Origin: Gemmatimonadales bacterium
Lineage (GTDB): Bacteria > Gemmatimonadota > Gemmatimonadetes > Longimicrobiales > Gaopeijiaceae
NCBI GenBank assembly: GCA_007692605.1
Contig: REBS01000073.1
Coordinates: forward strand, 1-34,014
DNA: 34,014 nt
Direction of reading: 5' to 3'
Shown one piece after another: positions 1 through 8,379 of the stretch. The notes beneath the pieces are model-generated. The model did not search any database. It saw only the letters and a list, made by a program, of their open reading frames with translations, and had not been told where the DNA came from. Numbering within the stretch: position 1 is the first letter of the stretch; each line of letters opens with the position of its first letter. Made by a program: the position numbers and the translations under genes.

Positions 1-557
1 GGTTGCCCCTCGACCTCGATCGCCGGAAAGCGGTGGTGGGTCGGGCCCCGCTTAAACATAAAGTGAGTTTGGTTTCTGTTATCGCAGAGGTGAGCGATCG
101 AAACCCAATGCAGATCCGCCACCTCGGGCGAAGCGATCGTCGCGGCGGTGCCGGGTTCGACTCCGAACACGAAGGGTGCGACGGTCAGGGGAGGCAGCGT
201 GGGGCTCGCCGGGGCCATCAGGTCGAGGCGTCCCAGACGGGTACCGGAGCGCTCCAGGTCCAGACCGACCTCTTCGCGGGTCTCCCGAATGGCGGTGCGG
301 AGCAGCGAGTCGTCGGCGGGGTCCTTCCGGCCCCCGGGAAGCGCCATGTGTCCGGACCAGGGGTCACGCTCGTCGTCCGCGCGGCGAATGATGAGCAGCT
401 CGGCTCCGGAGCGCGCCGGCCGGAGAATGAGGGCGACGGCGGCCAGCCAGCCTCCGGGCCGGGCCTCGGGGTCCGCCTGCGGTCCCGGGTACGGGTCCAG
501 GAGGGCTCGGAGCGCTTCGGGTCGCATCCAGTCGGGTCTGAGGATGTCAGGGGGCAT
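1..557 (-). CDS. NUDIX hydrolase, CoA-pyrophosphatase-like (3' end beyond window)
   Basis: Read on the minus strand from ATG at 557, this frame is open to the window edge (185 codons), so the C-terminus is missing. It carries a NUDIX box at about residues 75-99 (GGRKDP...RETREEVGL), preceded by SGHMALPGG. That layout, with GGxxDPxD and TAIRETxEEVGL, is typical of the NudL/UPF0035 group that hydrolyses CoA and related nucleotide diphosphates; the substrate here is inferred from family resemblance only. The catalytic glutamates of the RExxEE segment are present. A weak AGGT-type ribosome site lies about 10 nt upstream. The gene is divergent from the DUF1648 gene at 737. Other open frames across 3-970 on both strands are composition shadows and lack a recognisable domain. 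Confidence 0.85.
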   Translation of the reverse strand, partial: MPPDILRPDWMRPEALRALLDPYPGPQADPEARPGGWLAAVALILRPARSGAELLIIRRADDERDPWSGHMALPGGRKDPADDSLLRTAIRETREEVGLDLERSGTRLGRLDLMAPASPTLPPLTVAPFVFGVEPGTAATIASPEVADLHWVSIAHLCDNRNQTHFMFKRGPTHHRFPAIEVEGQ

Positions 558-736
558 ACGAACACCTACCCGGATCCGAACGGCCGGGTTCGCCTGGGCG
601 GTCCATGGTGGGTGCTCGAGGGTCCGATCGAAGGTCGAGGTCGATCGCTGCGTAGGATACAGTGCGCCGGGGCGCGTTCGATCGCCCAACGGAGTGGCGG
701 GTCCTCGTATTCACACTCAACCGCGAACGGGTGGCC

Positions 737-1294
737 ATGAATCTCGTCCATACGCCGACCTTCAGGCTCAACTCGGCGCTCTTCGTGGCCTTCCTGATCC
801 TGTCGGGGGTGCTCTGGGTGTACATGCCGGAGCGCTACCCGGTGCACTTCGACCTGTCCGGAACGCCAACCCGATGGGCGGAGCGCAATCCGGGGATGTG
901 GGTGTTGATCGTGGCGCTCTTCGTGATCTCGTTCGGCAAGGTCCACCTCTTCCAGCGCTTCCTGATCAATGACCCGGACTCCACCCTCCTGAACGTGCCC
1001 TACAAGGACCACTTCCATCAGCTTCCGAGGGAGCGCAAGGTGCGGGTGCTCCGGCGGATGAACCGGTTTCTGGGGCTCGTGAACACGGGCGCGCTGCTGA
1101 TCTACCTGGCCGTGCTCCTCATGATCTTCTTCGGCGCGCACAATCCCGAGTCTGCGTCATCTCTGGTCGCACGGTACGCCCTCTACATGGTTCTGGCGCT
1201 GATCCTGGTCGTGCCCCTCTTCGAAATCGTCGCCATGCGACGGATGGTCCGAACGAAGCTCCGAGAGGAGGGCCTCATGTCGGCGACGGAGTGA
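737..1294 (+). CDS. DUF1648 domain membrane protein
   Basis: This 185-residue protein has four predicted membrane segments (about 11-30, 53-73, 111-134 and 148-168). Between the first two is the DUF1648 signature YPVHFDLSGTPTRWAERN, the PxHxxxxGxPxRW-type motif of that family. DUF1648 proteins are integral membrane proteins; some are linked to sensing or immunity in Gram-positives (SdpI-like), but the role in this organism is unknown. The frame is open upstream to 662, but ATG 737 is preferred because the hydrophobic protein begins directly there and the upstream residues look like read-through of non-coding DNA. It is divergent from the NUDIX gene and ends 54 nt before the convergent stop of the amidohydrolase at 1348. 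Confidence 0.75.
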   Translation: MNLVHTPTFRLNSALFVAFLILSGVLWVYMPERYPVHFDLSGTPTRWAERNPGMWVLIVALFVISFGKVHLFQRFLINDPDSTLLNVPYKDHFHQLPRERKVRVLRRMNRFLGLVNTGALLIYLAVLLMIFFGAHNPESASSLVARYALYMVLALILVVPLFEIVAMRRMVRTKLREEGLMSATE

Positions 1295-1347
1295 GACGGG
1301 GCGGCCCCCGGACTTCGGGCGCCGCCCTCCTCACGTCCGCAGGCCTG

Positions 1348-3156
1348 TCAGCGTCGGAAGCGCACCTCGCCGTCGACAATCGTCAGGTCGACCCGAGTGT
1401 TCGGGATCTCGGATTCCTCGATGGTGAGGATGTCCTGATCGAGAACCACCAGGTCCGCCAGCTTGCCCGGCGTCAGGGTGCCGAGATCGTTCTCGTGGAA
1501 ACCCGCGAAGGCGCAGTTGATGGTGTAGCTTTCGAGGGCCTCCATGCGCGACATCGCCTGCTCGGGGAAAAACCGCTCCCCGTCGCGGGTCATGCGGGAC
1601 ACCGAGGCGTAGTAGGAAGCGATCGGCGAGATCGGCTCGACGGGCACGTCGGTCCCGTTGCAGATGGTGGCGCCGGAGTCGATCAGGGAGCGCCAGACGT
1701 AGGCGCCGGTCCGGGCTCGCTCCTCGCCCAGCCTGGGCTCGATCCAGGGGGCGTCCGAGGTGCCATGAATCGCCTGCATCGAAGCGATCACACCGAGCTC
1801 GGCGAAGCGCGGGATGTCGTCCGGGTGCAGGTGCTGGGCGTGCTCGATGCGCCACCGGTGGTCCGGGACCACGCCCCCGTTATCCGAGAGGACCCTCTCG
1901 TAGACGTTCAGCGTCTCGCGATTCCCGCGGTCCCCGATCGCATGGGTGTTGAACTGGTAGTCGTTGTCGAAGGCCACCTGGGCCTGAGCCTGGAGGTCCT
2001 CGGGGTCGGTCTGGGGGAGCCCCTCGGTGTCCGGCATGTCGGCGTAGGGCTCCAGGAGCCAGGCTCCGTGGGTCCCCAGCGCACCGTCGGCCCGACCCTT
2101 CACTGCGCGCACGGTCAGAAAGTGCCCGCCGTGGTTCACCAGCCGATGCTCGCCCAGCCCCTCCCGCATCGAGGAGAGGGACTCGCCGCTCACGGCGACA
2201 TACAGCCGCACGGGGAGTTCACCCTCGTCGGCGAGCCTCCGGAACCGCTCGATGGTGGCGAAGCTGGATCCCGCGTCGTGGAATGACGTCACCCCGTGGA
2301 GGAGGGCCTCTTCGCCGGCGAGTTCCACCTGGCGCAACGCACGTTCCTCACGCTCCTCGGCTGTCATCCCTTCCTGGAACCGGCTGTGCGCCGCCCGGGC
2401 GCGGTTCTGGGCAGCCTGCCTCAGGAAGCCGGTCGGTTCACCATCGGCATCGCGCACGATCACCCCGCCGCTGGGGTCGGGAGTCTCTGCCGTGATGCCC
2501 GCCTCGTCGAGCGCGGCGGCATTCGCGAAGCTGCCGTGGCCGCTCGCGTGCGTCAGGAGAACGGGGTTGTCGGGGCTTACCGCACTCATCGCGTGGTGCG
2601 TGGGGACGCCGTCGAAGGTGTTCTCGGGCGCAGGGTCCCATCGCTCCTGGTGCCAGCCGCGACCGGTGATCCATTCGCCCGGAGCGGCCTCCGCGGCGGC
2701 CTCCTCGACCATGGCGACGATCTGCTCCCAACTCGTGGTCTCCATCAGGTCGAGGGTCAGGCGGGCCTCGCCCAGCCCCATGAAGTGTCCATGTCCCTCG
2801 ATGAAGCCGGGGATCACGAGGCGTCCGTCGAGTTCGATGACCTCGGTGTCGTCACCGATCATGGCACGGATCTCGGCGTCGGTGCCCACGGCGGCGATCC
2901 GGTTTCCGTGCACCGCGACCGCCTCGACCTCACCGAGTGCGGGGTCGACCGTCGCCACCTTACCGCCCACGAGGACGAGATCCGCGATATCGTCAGGTGC
3001 CGGCGCCGGATCGGTCTCCTGGCAAGCGGTGGCGCCCAGGAGGAGGACGAGCACCGCCAGAAGGGGCAGGTGTCGCAGGAGGGAAGCCCCGGTGGCGAGA
3101 GCTGCGGTCGAAAAACGACCCTTCGGGGTCGGACGTGCCGATGTGCGACGTGCCAT
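1348..3156 (-). CDS. Exported amidohydrolase family 3 (YtcJ-like) lipoprotein
   Basis: This 602-residue metal-dependent hydrolase belongs to the amidohydrolase 3 group. It starts with a basic segment and a hydrophobic stretch (about 29-44) ending in GATAC with Cys45, a probable, slightly non-canonical lipoprotein signal, so it should be anchored in the periplasm or outer membrane. The metal-binding HxH is intact (GHGH, His122 and His124). Further family motifs are NTHAIGDRGN, WRIEHAQH and GTDVPVEPISP, and the C-terminal beta-sandwich strand LTIVDGEVRF is present. Its substrate cannot be told; characterised relatives act on N-substituted formamides and similar amides. The start is supported by GAGAGG five nt upstream of ATG 3156. 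It is divergent from the amidohydrolase operon at 3433. Confidence 0.88.
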   Translation of the reverse strand: MARRTSARPTPKGRFSTAALATGASLLRHLPLLAVLVLLLGATACQETDPAPAPDDIADLVLVGGKVATVDPALGEVEAVAVHGNRIAAVGTDAEIRAMIGDDTEVIELDGRLVIPGFIEGHGHFMGLGEARLTLDLMETTSWEQIVAMVEEAAAEAAPGEWITGRGWHQERWDPAPENTFDGVPTHHAMSAVSPDNPVLLTHASGHGSFANAAALDEAGITAETPDPSGGVIVRDADGEPTGFLRQAAQNRARAAHSRFQEGMTAEEREERALRQVELAGEEALLHGVTSFHDAGSSFATIERFRRLADEGELPVRLYVAVSGESLSSMREGLGEHRLVNHGGHFLTVRAVKGRADGALGTHGAWLLEPYADMPDTEGLPQTDPEDLQAQAQVAFDNDYQFNTHAIGDRGNRETLNVYERVLSDNGGVVPDHRWRIEHAQHLHPDDIPRFAELGVIASMQAIHGTSDAPWIEPRLGEERARTGAYVWRSLIDSGATICNGTDVPVEPISPIASYYASVSRMTRDGERFFPEQAMSRMEALESYTINCAFAGFHENDLGTLTPGKLADLVVLDQDILTIEESEIPNTRVDLTIVDGEVRFRR

Positions 3157-3432
3157 GGATGCCTCTCGGAATGATCTGAATTGGGAAGGGGTCAGCGTTC
3201 AAATGTGAGGGTTCGATCCGTTTCGTGCCACCGGAAGCCGGTCACGCCGCCGCACTCGCCTGGCCGATGCGGGATCGGACCGCACCCCGGTCCACCGGTC
3301 TCGCATCCGGTCGACCGCGGAATTCCGCCGGTTTGCGCGAACCCCGGCGGGGCCGTATTTCTAAACGACTCAGCCACAGATCCATATCGGTCCCGTACCG
3401 ATGTCACGCTTCGACAACGTTCAGGAGGCATC

Positions 3433-6255
3433 ATGAAGCTAAGGCTTCCGCTCCTTCTGGCGCTGCTGACGCTGCTCCCCGCCGAGGTCTTCTCGCAGAC
3501 CGAACCGGTGCAGGGGCTCCGCGACAGCACGCCGGGCATCCACGCGCTCACCGGAGCCACCGTAGTGGTGGCCCCCGGAAACGTGATCAACAACGCCACC
3601 CTGGTCATTCGCAACGGGGTGATCGAGGCCGTGGGGGCCAACGTCACTCCGCCGGCCGACGCCGTGGTTCGCGACATGGCCGGCCGCACCATCTATGCGG
3701 GGTTCATCGACGCCTACTCGCACATCGGGCAGCGGGAAGAGCCCGTGGACGAAGACGAGCGGGGCCCCGTGAACTGGAACCCGCAGGTTCGCTCCTTCGT
3801 CGATGCCGCCGCGGAGTACGCACCGGACGGCGGACTGGCCGGAGAAATGCGTTCCCAGGGCTTCACCACTGCCCTGTCCATGCCCGAGCTGGGCATGTTC
3901 CGCGGGTCGGGGGCGCTGGTTAGCCTCGGGGGCGAGAGCGCACGACAGCAGGTGGTCCGGGCCGGAGTGGCCCAGGGGCTGGGACTCACGCGGGATACTT
4001 CGGTGGGTGCGACGTACCCCACCTCGGCCATGGGCGGCATGGTGTTCGTGCGCCAGACGCTTTCTGACGCCGAGTGGTACCGCGATGCACAGAGCCGGTA
4101 CGCGTCGAACCCCCAGGGGCTGATGCGACCCGAGACGAACCTCGCGCTGGCGGCGCTCGAGGAGGTGGTCGAGGGACGCCAGCCGCTCCTGATCGAAGCG
4201 CGTGACGAAGAGGAGTTCCTGCGGGCCGCGAGCTTCGCGGGTGAATTCCCGGTCAATCTCTGGATCCGGGGCAGTGGGGCCGAATACCGGCTCCTGGACC
4301 AGGTGGCGGCCACCGGCCTCCCGGTGATCCTCCCCCTGAATTTCCCCGAGGCTCCGGACGTGGGCGATGACGAGGAGTCGGCGCTGAACGTCAGCGTCGG
4401 GCAACTCCTGCACTGGCGCCACGCTCCGGAAAACCCGGCACGTCTGGCTGGCGCAGGGGTGCAGTTCGCCCTGACCACCGCCGGGCTCGACGACGTCGAC
4501 GACTTCCTGCCGAACCTGCGTGCCGCGGTCGAGCACGGCCTGGACCGCGACACCGCACTGGGCGCGCTCACCACCACCCCGGCCTCGTTCCTGGGGGTCG
4601 AGAGCACCCACGGCACCCTCGAGGTCGGCAAGGCTGCCAACCTGGTGGTCACCGACGGGGACCTGTTCGGGGACGACACCGAGGTCCTGGAGACCTGGGT
4701 GGACGGTGCCCGCTTCCTGGTCGACGGGACGAACGTGCTCGACGGCGGAAGCCAGATTCGCGCCGCCGCCGATCTGCCGGAGCCGCGTCGGGGACCGCCG
4801 TCCATTCAGGCGCTTCCGGTGCTGCTGGAGCACGGGCATGATGCGGTCGGTGGAGACACGCACGACCATGGCCACGATCACGAGAACGGTGACCAGGACC
4901 GCGCCGGCGGTGCGGAGCTTGTCACCAGCGACCAGCTCGAGGCGGTCGGGACGCTCCCGATCCTGCCGCGTCCGTCGGCTCAGCTCGACGACCTGATCTA
5001 CCCGCTCATGGACTTCGGCCGGCCGGGCATTCCGGATCAGCCGGAGCATGTACTGGTGCGGGGAGCCACCCTCTGGACCCAGGGGCCTCAGGGGATCATC
5101 GAGAACGGTGACCTACTGGTGAGCAACGGCCAGGTGGCCGAGGTGGGACAGAACCTCGAGGCGCCGGCCGGCGCCACCATCATCGAAGCCGAAGGCCGGC
5201 ACGTCACCCCGGGGCTCATCGATGCCCACCTCCACTCCGGGCTGAGTGGTGGGGTGAACGAGGGCGGAAATGCCATCGTTCCCGAGGTGCAGATTGGCGA
5301 TGTCATCAGCGCCAACAACATCTGGATGTACCGGCAGATGGCCGGAGGGCTGACCACCGCGCATGTCATGCACGGATCGGCCAACCCCATCGGCGGGCAG
5401 AACCAGGTCGTGAAGATGCGCTGGGGAGCCTCGCCCGAGGAGCTCAAGATGGACGGCGCGCCCAGCACCGTGAAGTTCGCGCTGGGCGAGAACGTCACCC
5501 GGAATCCGAACCGCTACCCGAACACCCGTCAGGGAGTCGAGCAGATCATTCTCGACCACTTCCAGCAGGCCATGGATTACCAGCGGGGCTGGGATGCGTG
5601 GGAGGCCACCGGCGAGGGACTGCCCCCGCGCCGGGATTACCGGATGGAGGCCCTCCTCGGAATCAAGAATGGGGAAATCAGCATCCAGTCGCATAGCTAT
5701 CGACAGGACGAGATCCTGATGCTGATGCGCCTGGCCGAGGAGCTCGACATGCAGGTCAAGGCCTTCCACCACGGGGTCGAGGCCTACCGGGTCGCGCCCG
5801 AACTGGCGGCCCACGGGGCCGGCGCGGTCGTGTGGAGCGACTGGTCGGGATTCAAGGCCGAGGCCTACAACGCTTCACTCTACAATGTTCGAGGCCTCCT
5901 GGATGCCGGAGTGGTGACCTCGCTGCACTCCGACAACAGCCAGATCGCGGCCCGCATGAACTGGGAGGCGGCCAAGATGCTCCGGACCGGAGTCTCCGAG
6001 GAGGAGGCCATGAGCCTCATCACCAACGCCACTGCCCAGCTGCTCGGGATCGACGATTGGGTCGGCTCGCTCGAGGTCGGCAAGGATGCCGACTTCGTGA
6101 TCTGGCGTGACCACCCGTTTTCGGCCGTGACCACGCCCGAGCAGACATGGATCGACGGCCGGAAGTACTTCGACCTCGAGGAGGACCGCGAACACCGGAG
6201 CGAGGTGCAGCGGCTCCGCGACGAGCTCATCCAGCAGGTCCGTGACGGACGCTGA
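3433..6255 (+). CDS. Exported two-domain amidohydrolase fusion
   Basis: This 940-residue protein has a signal peptide (hydrophobic residues 5-19, likely cleavage after VFS) and two tandem amidohydrolase/imidazolonepropionase-like domains. The first (about 30-440) has the usual N-terminal beta-sandwich, but the metal HxH is replaced by YSH (Tyr95, His97), suggesting loss of catalysis. The second (about 525-940) keeps HLH (His599, His601), a SHSYR segment (His754), FHHG (His779, His780) and HSDNS (Asp834), a plausible active site. The two are joined by a histidine-rich acidic linker at about 465-490. ATG 3433 follows AGGAGG by four nt, so the longer frame opening at 3181 is not used. The next gene starts 18 nt downstream and is a paralogue, so both are probably co-transcribed. 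Cyclic dipeptide or amide hydrolysis is possible but unproven. Confidence 0.88.
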   Translation: MKLRLPLLLALLTLLPAEVFSQTEPVQGLRDSTPGIHALTGATVVVAPGNVINNATLVIRNGVIEAVGANVTPPADAVVRDMAGRTIYAGFIDAYSHIGQREEPVDEDERGPVNWNPQVRSFVDAAAEYAPDGGLAGEMRSQGFTTALSMPELGMFRGSGALVSLGGESARQQVVRAGVAQGLGLTRDTSVGATYPTSAMGGMVFVRQTLSDAEWYRDAQSRYASNPQGLMRPETNLALAALEEVVEGRQPLLIEARDEEEFLRAASFAGEFPVNLWIRGSGAEYRLLDQVAATGLPVILPLNFPEAPDVGDDEESALNVSVGQLLHWRHAPENPARLAGAGVQFALTTAGLDDVDDFLPNLRAAVEHGLDRDTALGALTTTPASFLGVESTHGTLEVGKAANLVVTDGDLFGDDTEVLETWVDGARFLVDGTNVLDGGSQIRAAADLPEPRRGPPSIQALPVLLEHGHDAVGGDTHDHGHDHENGDQDRAGGAELVTSDQLEAVGTLPILPRPSAQLDDLIYPLMDFGRPGIPDQPEHVLVRGATLWTQGPQGIIENGDLLVSNGQVAEVGQNLEAPAGATIIEAEGRHVTPGLIDAHLHSGLSGGVNEGGNAIVPEVQIGDVISANNIWMYRQMAGGLTTAHVMHGSANPIGGQNQVVKMRWGASPEELKMDGAPSTVKFALGENVTRNPNRYPNTRQGVEQIILDHFQQAMDYQRGWDAWEATGEGLPPRRDYRMEALLGIKNGEISIQSHSYRQDEILMLMRLAEELDMQVKAFHHGVEAYRVAPELAAHGAGAVVWSDWSGFKAEAYNASLYNVRGLLDAGVVTSLHSDNSQIAARMNWEAAKMLRTGVSEEEAMSLITNATAQLLGIDDWVGSLEVGKDADFVIWRDHPFSAVTTPEQTWIDGRKYFDLEEDREHRSEVQRLRDELIQQVRDGR

Positions 6256-6272
6256 GACCCGGGAGATCTGAC

Positions 6273-7580
6273 ATGACGACACACATGAAACGCCTCAAGA
6301 GAGCGGGAGTCCCGGGGCTGGCCCTGGCATTCCTGATCCTGTTCGCCGTTCCAGGGCTCCACGCCCAGGTGCCGGCGGCCCCGCAGAGCGGCCCCATCGC
6401 TCTGGTCGGGGGAACCCTTCACACCGTCACCGACGGGGTCATCGAGAATGGGACCCTCGTCTTCGAAGACGGCCGCATCACCGCCATGGGAACCGACGTG
6501 TCCATCCCGTCGGGCGCCGAACAGATCGACATTGCCGGACTGCACGTCTACCCGGGGCTGATCAATGGCAACAGCCACGTGGGGCTCTTCGAAATCGGGG
6601 GCTGGGACGTGACGATCGACACCAACGAGTACGGCGACATCAACCCCAACATGCGGGCACAGGTCGCCGTCCATCCCGAGAGTCGACACATCGGCACCAC
6701 CCGCAATTCCGGGGCGCTGGTGACGCTGGCCACCCCCAGCGGCGGCCGCATCTCGGGGCTCGCCGCCGCCCTGAACCTGGACGGCTGGACCTTCGAGCAG
6801 ATGACGCTCCGAGGAGAGGTCGCACTCATGGTCAACTGGCCGGGTGGGGGTGGTAACCAGTATCGCAACGGGGTGCAGGAGATCCGCGAGGCCTTTGCTC
6901 GCGCCCGTGCCTACAAGACCGCCGCCGACGCCGCCGATGCGGGACAGGGGCCGGCGTTGAACTTCGACGCCCGCTGGGAGGCCATGCGCCCCGTCTTCGA
7001 CGGAGAGATCCCGGTGATCGTGAGCGAGAGCCAGCCTGAGCGCATTCGTGACGCGGTCGAGTGGGCCGAGGAGGAAGGGGTCCGCATGATCCTGATGGGT
7101 GGGGGGGACGCGGATCTGATCGCGGACTTCCTGGTCGAAAACGACATCCCGGTGCTCCTCACCTCGGTTCAGACGTCTCCGAACCGTGACTGGGCCCCGT
7201 ACGACGACCGCTACAACCTTCCCGCGCGCCTGGCCGACGCCGGTGTGCGCTTCGGGATCGTGGGCGGAACGAGCGCAGCCTACTCGAACCGGCTTCCATG
7301 GGAGGCTGGGGTGACAATGGCCTTCGGGCTTTCGCCGGACCAGGCCCTGCGCTCGGTCACGATCGACGTGGCCGAGATCCTCGGGATCGCCGATCGCGTG
7401 GGATCGCTCGCCGAGGGCAAGGACGCCACCCTCCTGATCACCACGGGACACCCCCTCGAGTACACCAGCGCCATCGAGCGGGCGTTCATCGAGGGTCGGG
7501 ACATCGACCTGGTGGATGCGCACCGCGAGTTCTACGATCGTTACTCTGAGAAGCTGCGGCAGCTCGAGGGCGGTAACTGA
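6273..7580 (+). CDS. Exported amidohydrolase paralogue with degenerate HxH
   Basis: This 435-residue protein has a signal peptide (hydrophobic 13-31, likely cleavage after LHA) and a single amidohydrolase fold. It resembles the first domain of the preceding gene more than the second: the motif after YPGLIN is GNSH (Asn100, His102) rather than HxH, so one metal ligand is lost. The C-terminal segment, with an EILGIADRVGSLAEGKDA stretch, is the normal family ending. A GGGAG site sits about eight nt before ATG 6273. It lies 18 nt after the fusion gene, in the same operon, and the operon ends at the terminator at 7691-7729. A structural or regulatory partner role for the catalytically intact fusion is a reasonable inference; weak independent activity is also possible. 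Confidence 0.85.
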   Translation: MTTHMKRLKRAGVPGLALAFLILFAVPGLHAQVPAAPQSGPIALVGGTLHTVTDGVIENGTLVFEDGRITAMGTDVSIPSGAEQIDIAGLHVYPGLINGNSHVGLFEIGGWDVTIDTNEYGDINPNMRAQVAVHPESRHIGTTRNSGALVTLATPSGGRISGLAAALNLDGWTFEQMTLRGEVALMVNWPGGGGNQYRNGVQEIREAFARARAYKTAADAADAGQGPALNFDARWEAMRPVFDGEIPVIVSESQPERIRDAVEWAEEEGVRMILMGGGDADLIADFLVENDIPVLLTSVQTSPNRDWAPYDDRYNLPARLADAGVRFGIVGGTSAAYSNRLPWEAGVTMAFGLSPDQALRSVTIDVAEILGIADRVGSLAEGKDATLLITTGHPLEYTSAIERAFIEGRDIDLVDAHREFYDRYSEKLRQLEGGN

Positions 7581-7690
7581 TCGAGGCGTGAGGCCGGCCG
7601 CGGATCCCGGACCCATCCGGGGCGAAACGGCCTGAAGTCGGCCTGGCCCCGCTCTCCTCTCGCAGGACCGCTCGGGGCCGAAGCGCAACG

Positions 7691-7729
7691 ACCCCTCTCT
7701 CCGGCCACGCGCCGGGGGGAGGGGTTTTT
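7691..7729 (+). terminator. Intrinsic terminator of the amidohydrolase operon
   Basis: The sequence holds a 15-bp stem (ACCCCTCTCTCCGGC, 7691-7705, against 7711-7725, with two G-U wobbles), a 5-nt loop CACGC and a T-run at 7725-7729. It lies 110 nt after the stop of the second amidohydrolase gene in the correct orientation. Confidence 0.85.
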
Positions 7730-8379
7730 CGTTGGCTCTCCCCTTTTTTCGCCCGTGGGGTTCAACCAACGAGCTCGCAACCGGTATCGTCCAGAACCCT
7801 CCAGGACACCGGCTGCCGGGCTGGCTCCAGGGGTGCCGGCGGTGCCACCCGACCCGTTCCGCCGCGGATTGGAACCGAAAGTCCACACGCGTGGGGTCCC
7901 CGAGGGACGGTGGCATGGAAACGCGTCGTATGGGAGACAAACTCCACAATCGCGGTTTTTCAAAATCGACGATTGTGGATTCAGCGGTCTATAAGGAGAC
8001 GCAGATCGCAAGCGTCCGCAAAGGACCCGTCGAGTGTGGATAAACGGTTCCCTGCCGCGAAGGACCGCCCGCCTCCCGCCCGGACCGCCGCACTCGCCTC
8101 GACAAGCCCTGCCCGACGCCATTGCCGAGCGGCATCGAGTGGGGGCACTCCAGCAGCTCCGCCCAGCGGAGATCATCCGGCTTGAGATCCCTCGGCGGAA
8201 CCCGAAACATATTCGGGTCGAAGCGCTCCTGTTCAGAAAAGAGTTCGGTTTCGGGCGTCCCGGGGCCTGTCCCACTGGGGCCGCGGGGGCGATCCCCATC
8301 GGCATCTGTTTTGCAACGCGTACTCCCCAAGCACCTGCCCATCACACCTGCCCATCCGCCCGACAGACGGAGGACCTCG
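7730..8379. other. Gap of about 650 nt without a convincing gene
   Basis: Several open frames cross this stretch on both strands, but none has a recognisable domain or a good start. It contains a perfect 10-bp inverted repeat at 7943-7979. A segment on the minus strand at about 8130-8260 (reading FDPNMFRVPPRDLKPDDLRW) looks protein-like but has no convincing start or end, and could be a fragment of a decayed gene. The last 40 nt lead into the lipoprotein at 8380. Confidence 0.5.
7943..7979. repeat. Perfect 10-bp inverted repeat, AT-rich loop
   Basis: TCCACAATCG at 7943-7952 is exactly inverted as CGATTGTGGA at 7970-7979, with a 17-nt loop containing a T5 and an A4 run. No gene ends directly next to it and the T-run lies inside the loop, so a terminator role is doubtful. 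It could be an operator, the end of a small mobile element, or a folded RNA. Confidence 0.6.

Noticed and set aside
5880-7949. A 689-codon minus-strand frame opposite the amidohydrolases
   Set aside because: It is the antisense shadow of two genes with clear signal peptides and domains and runs across the operon terminator.
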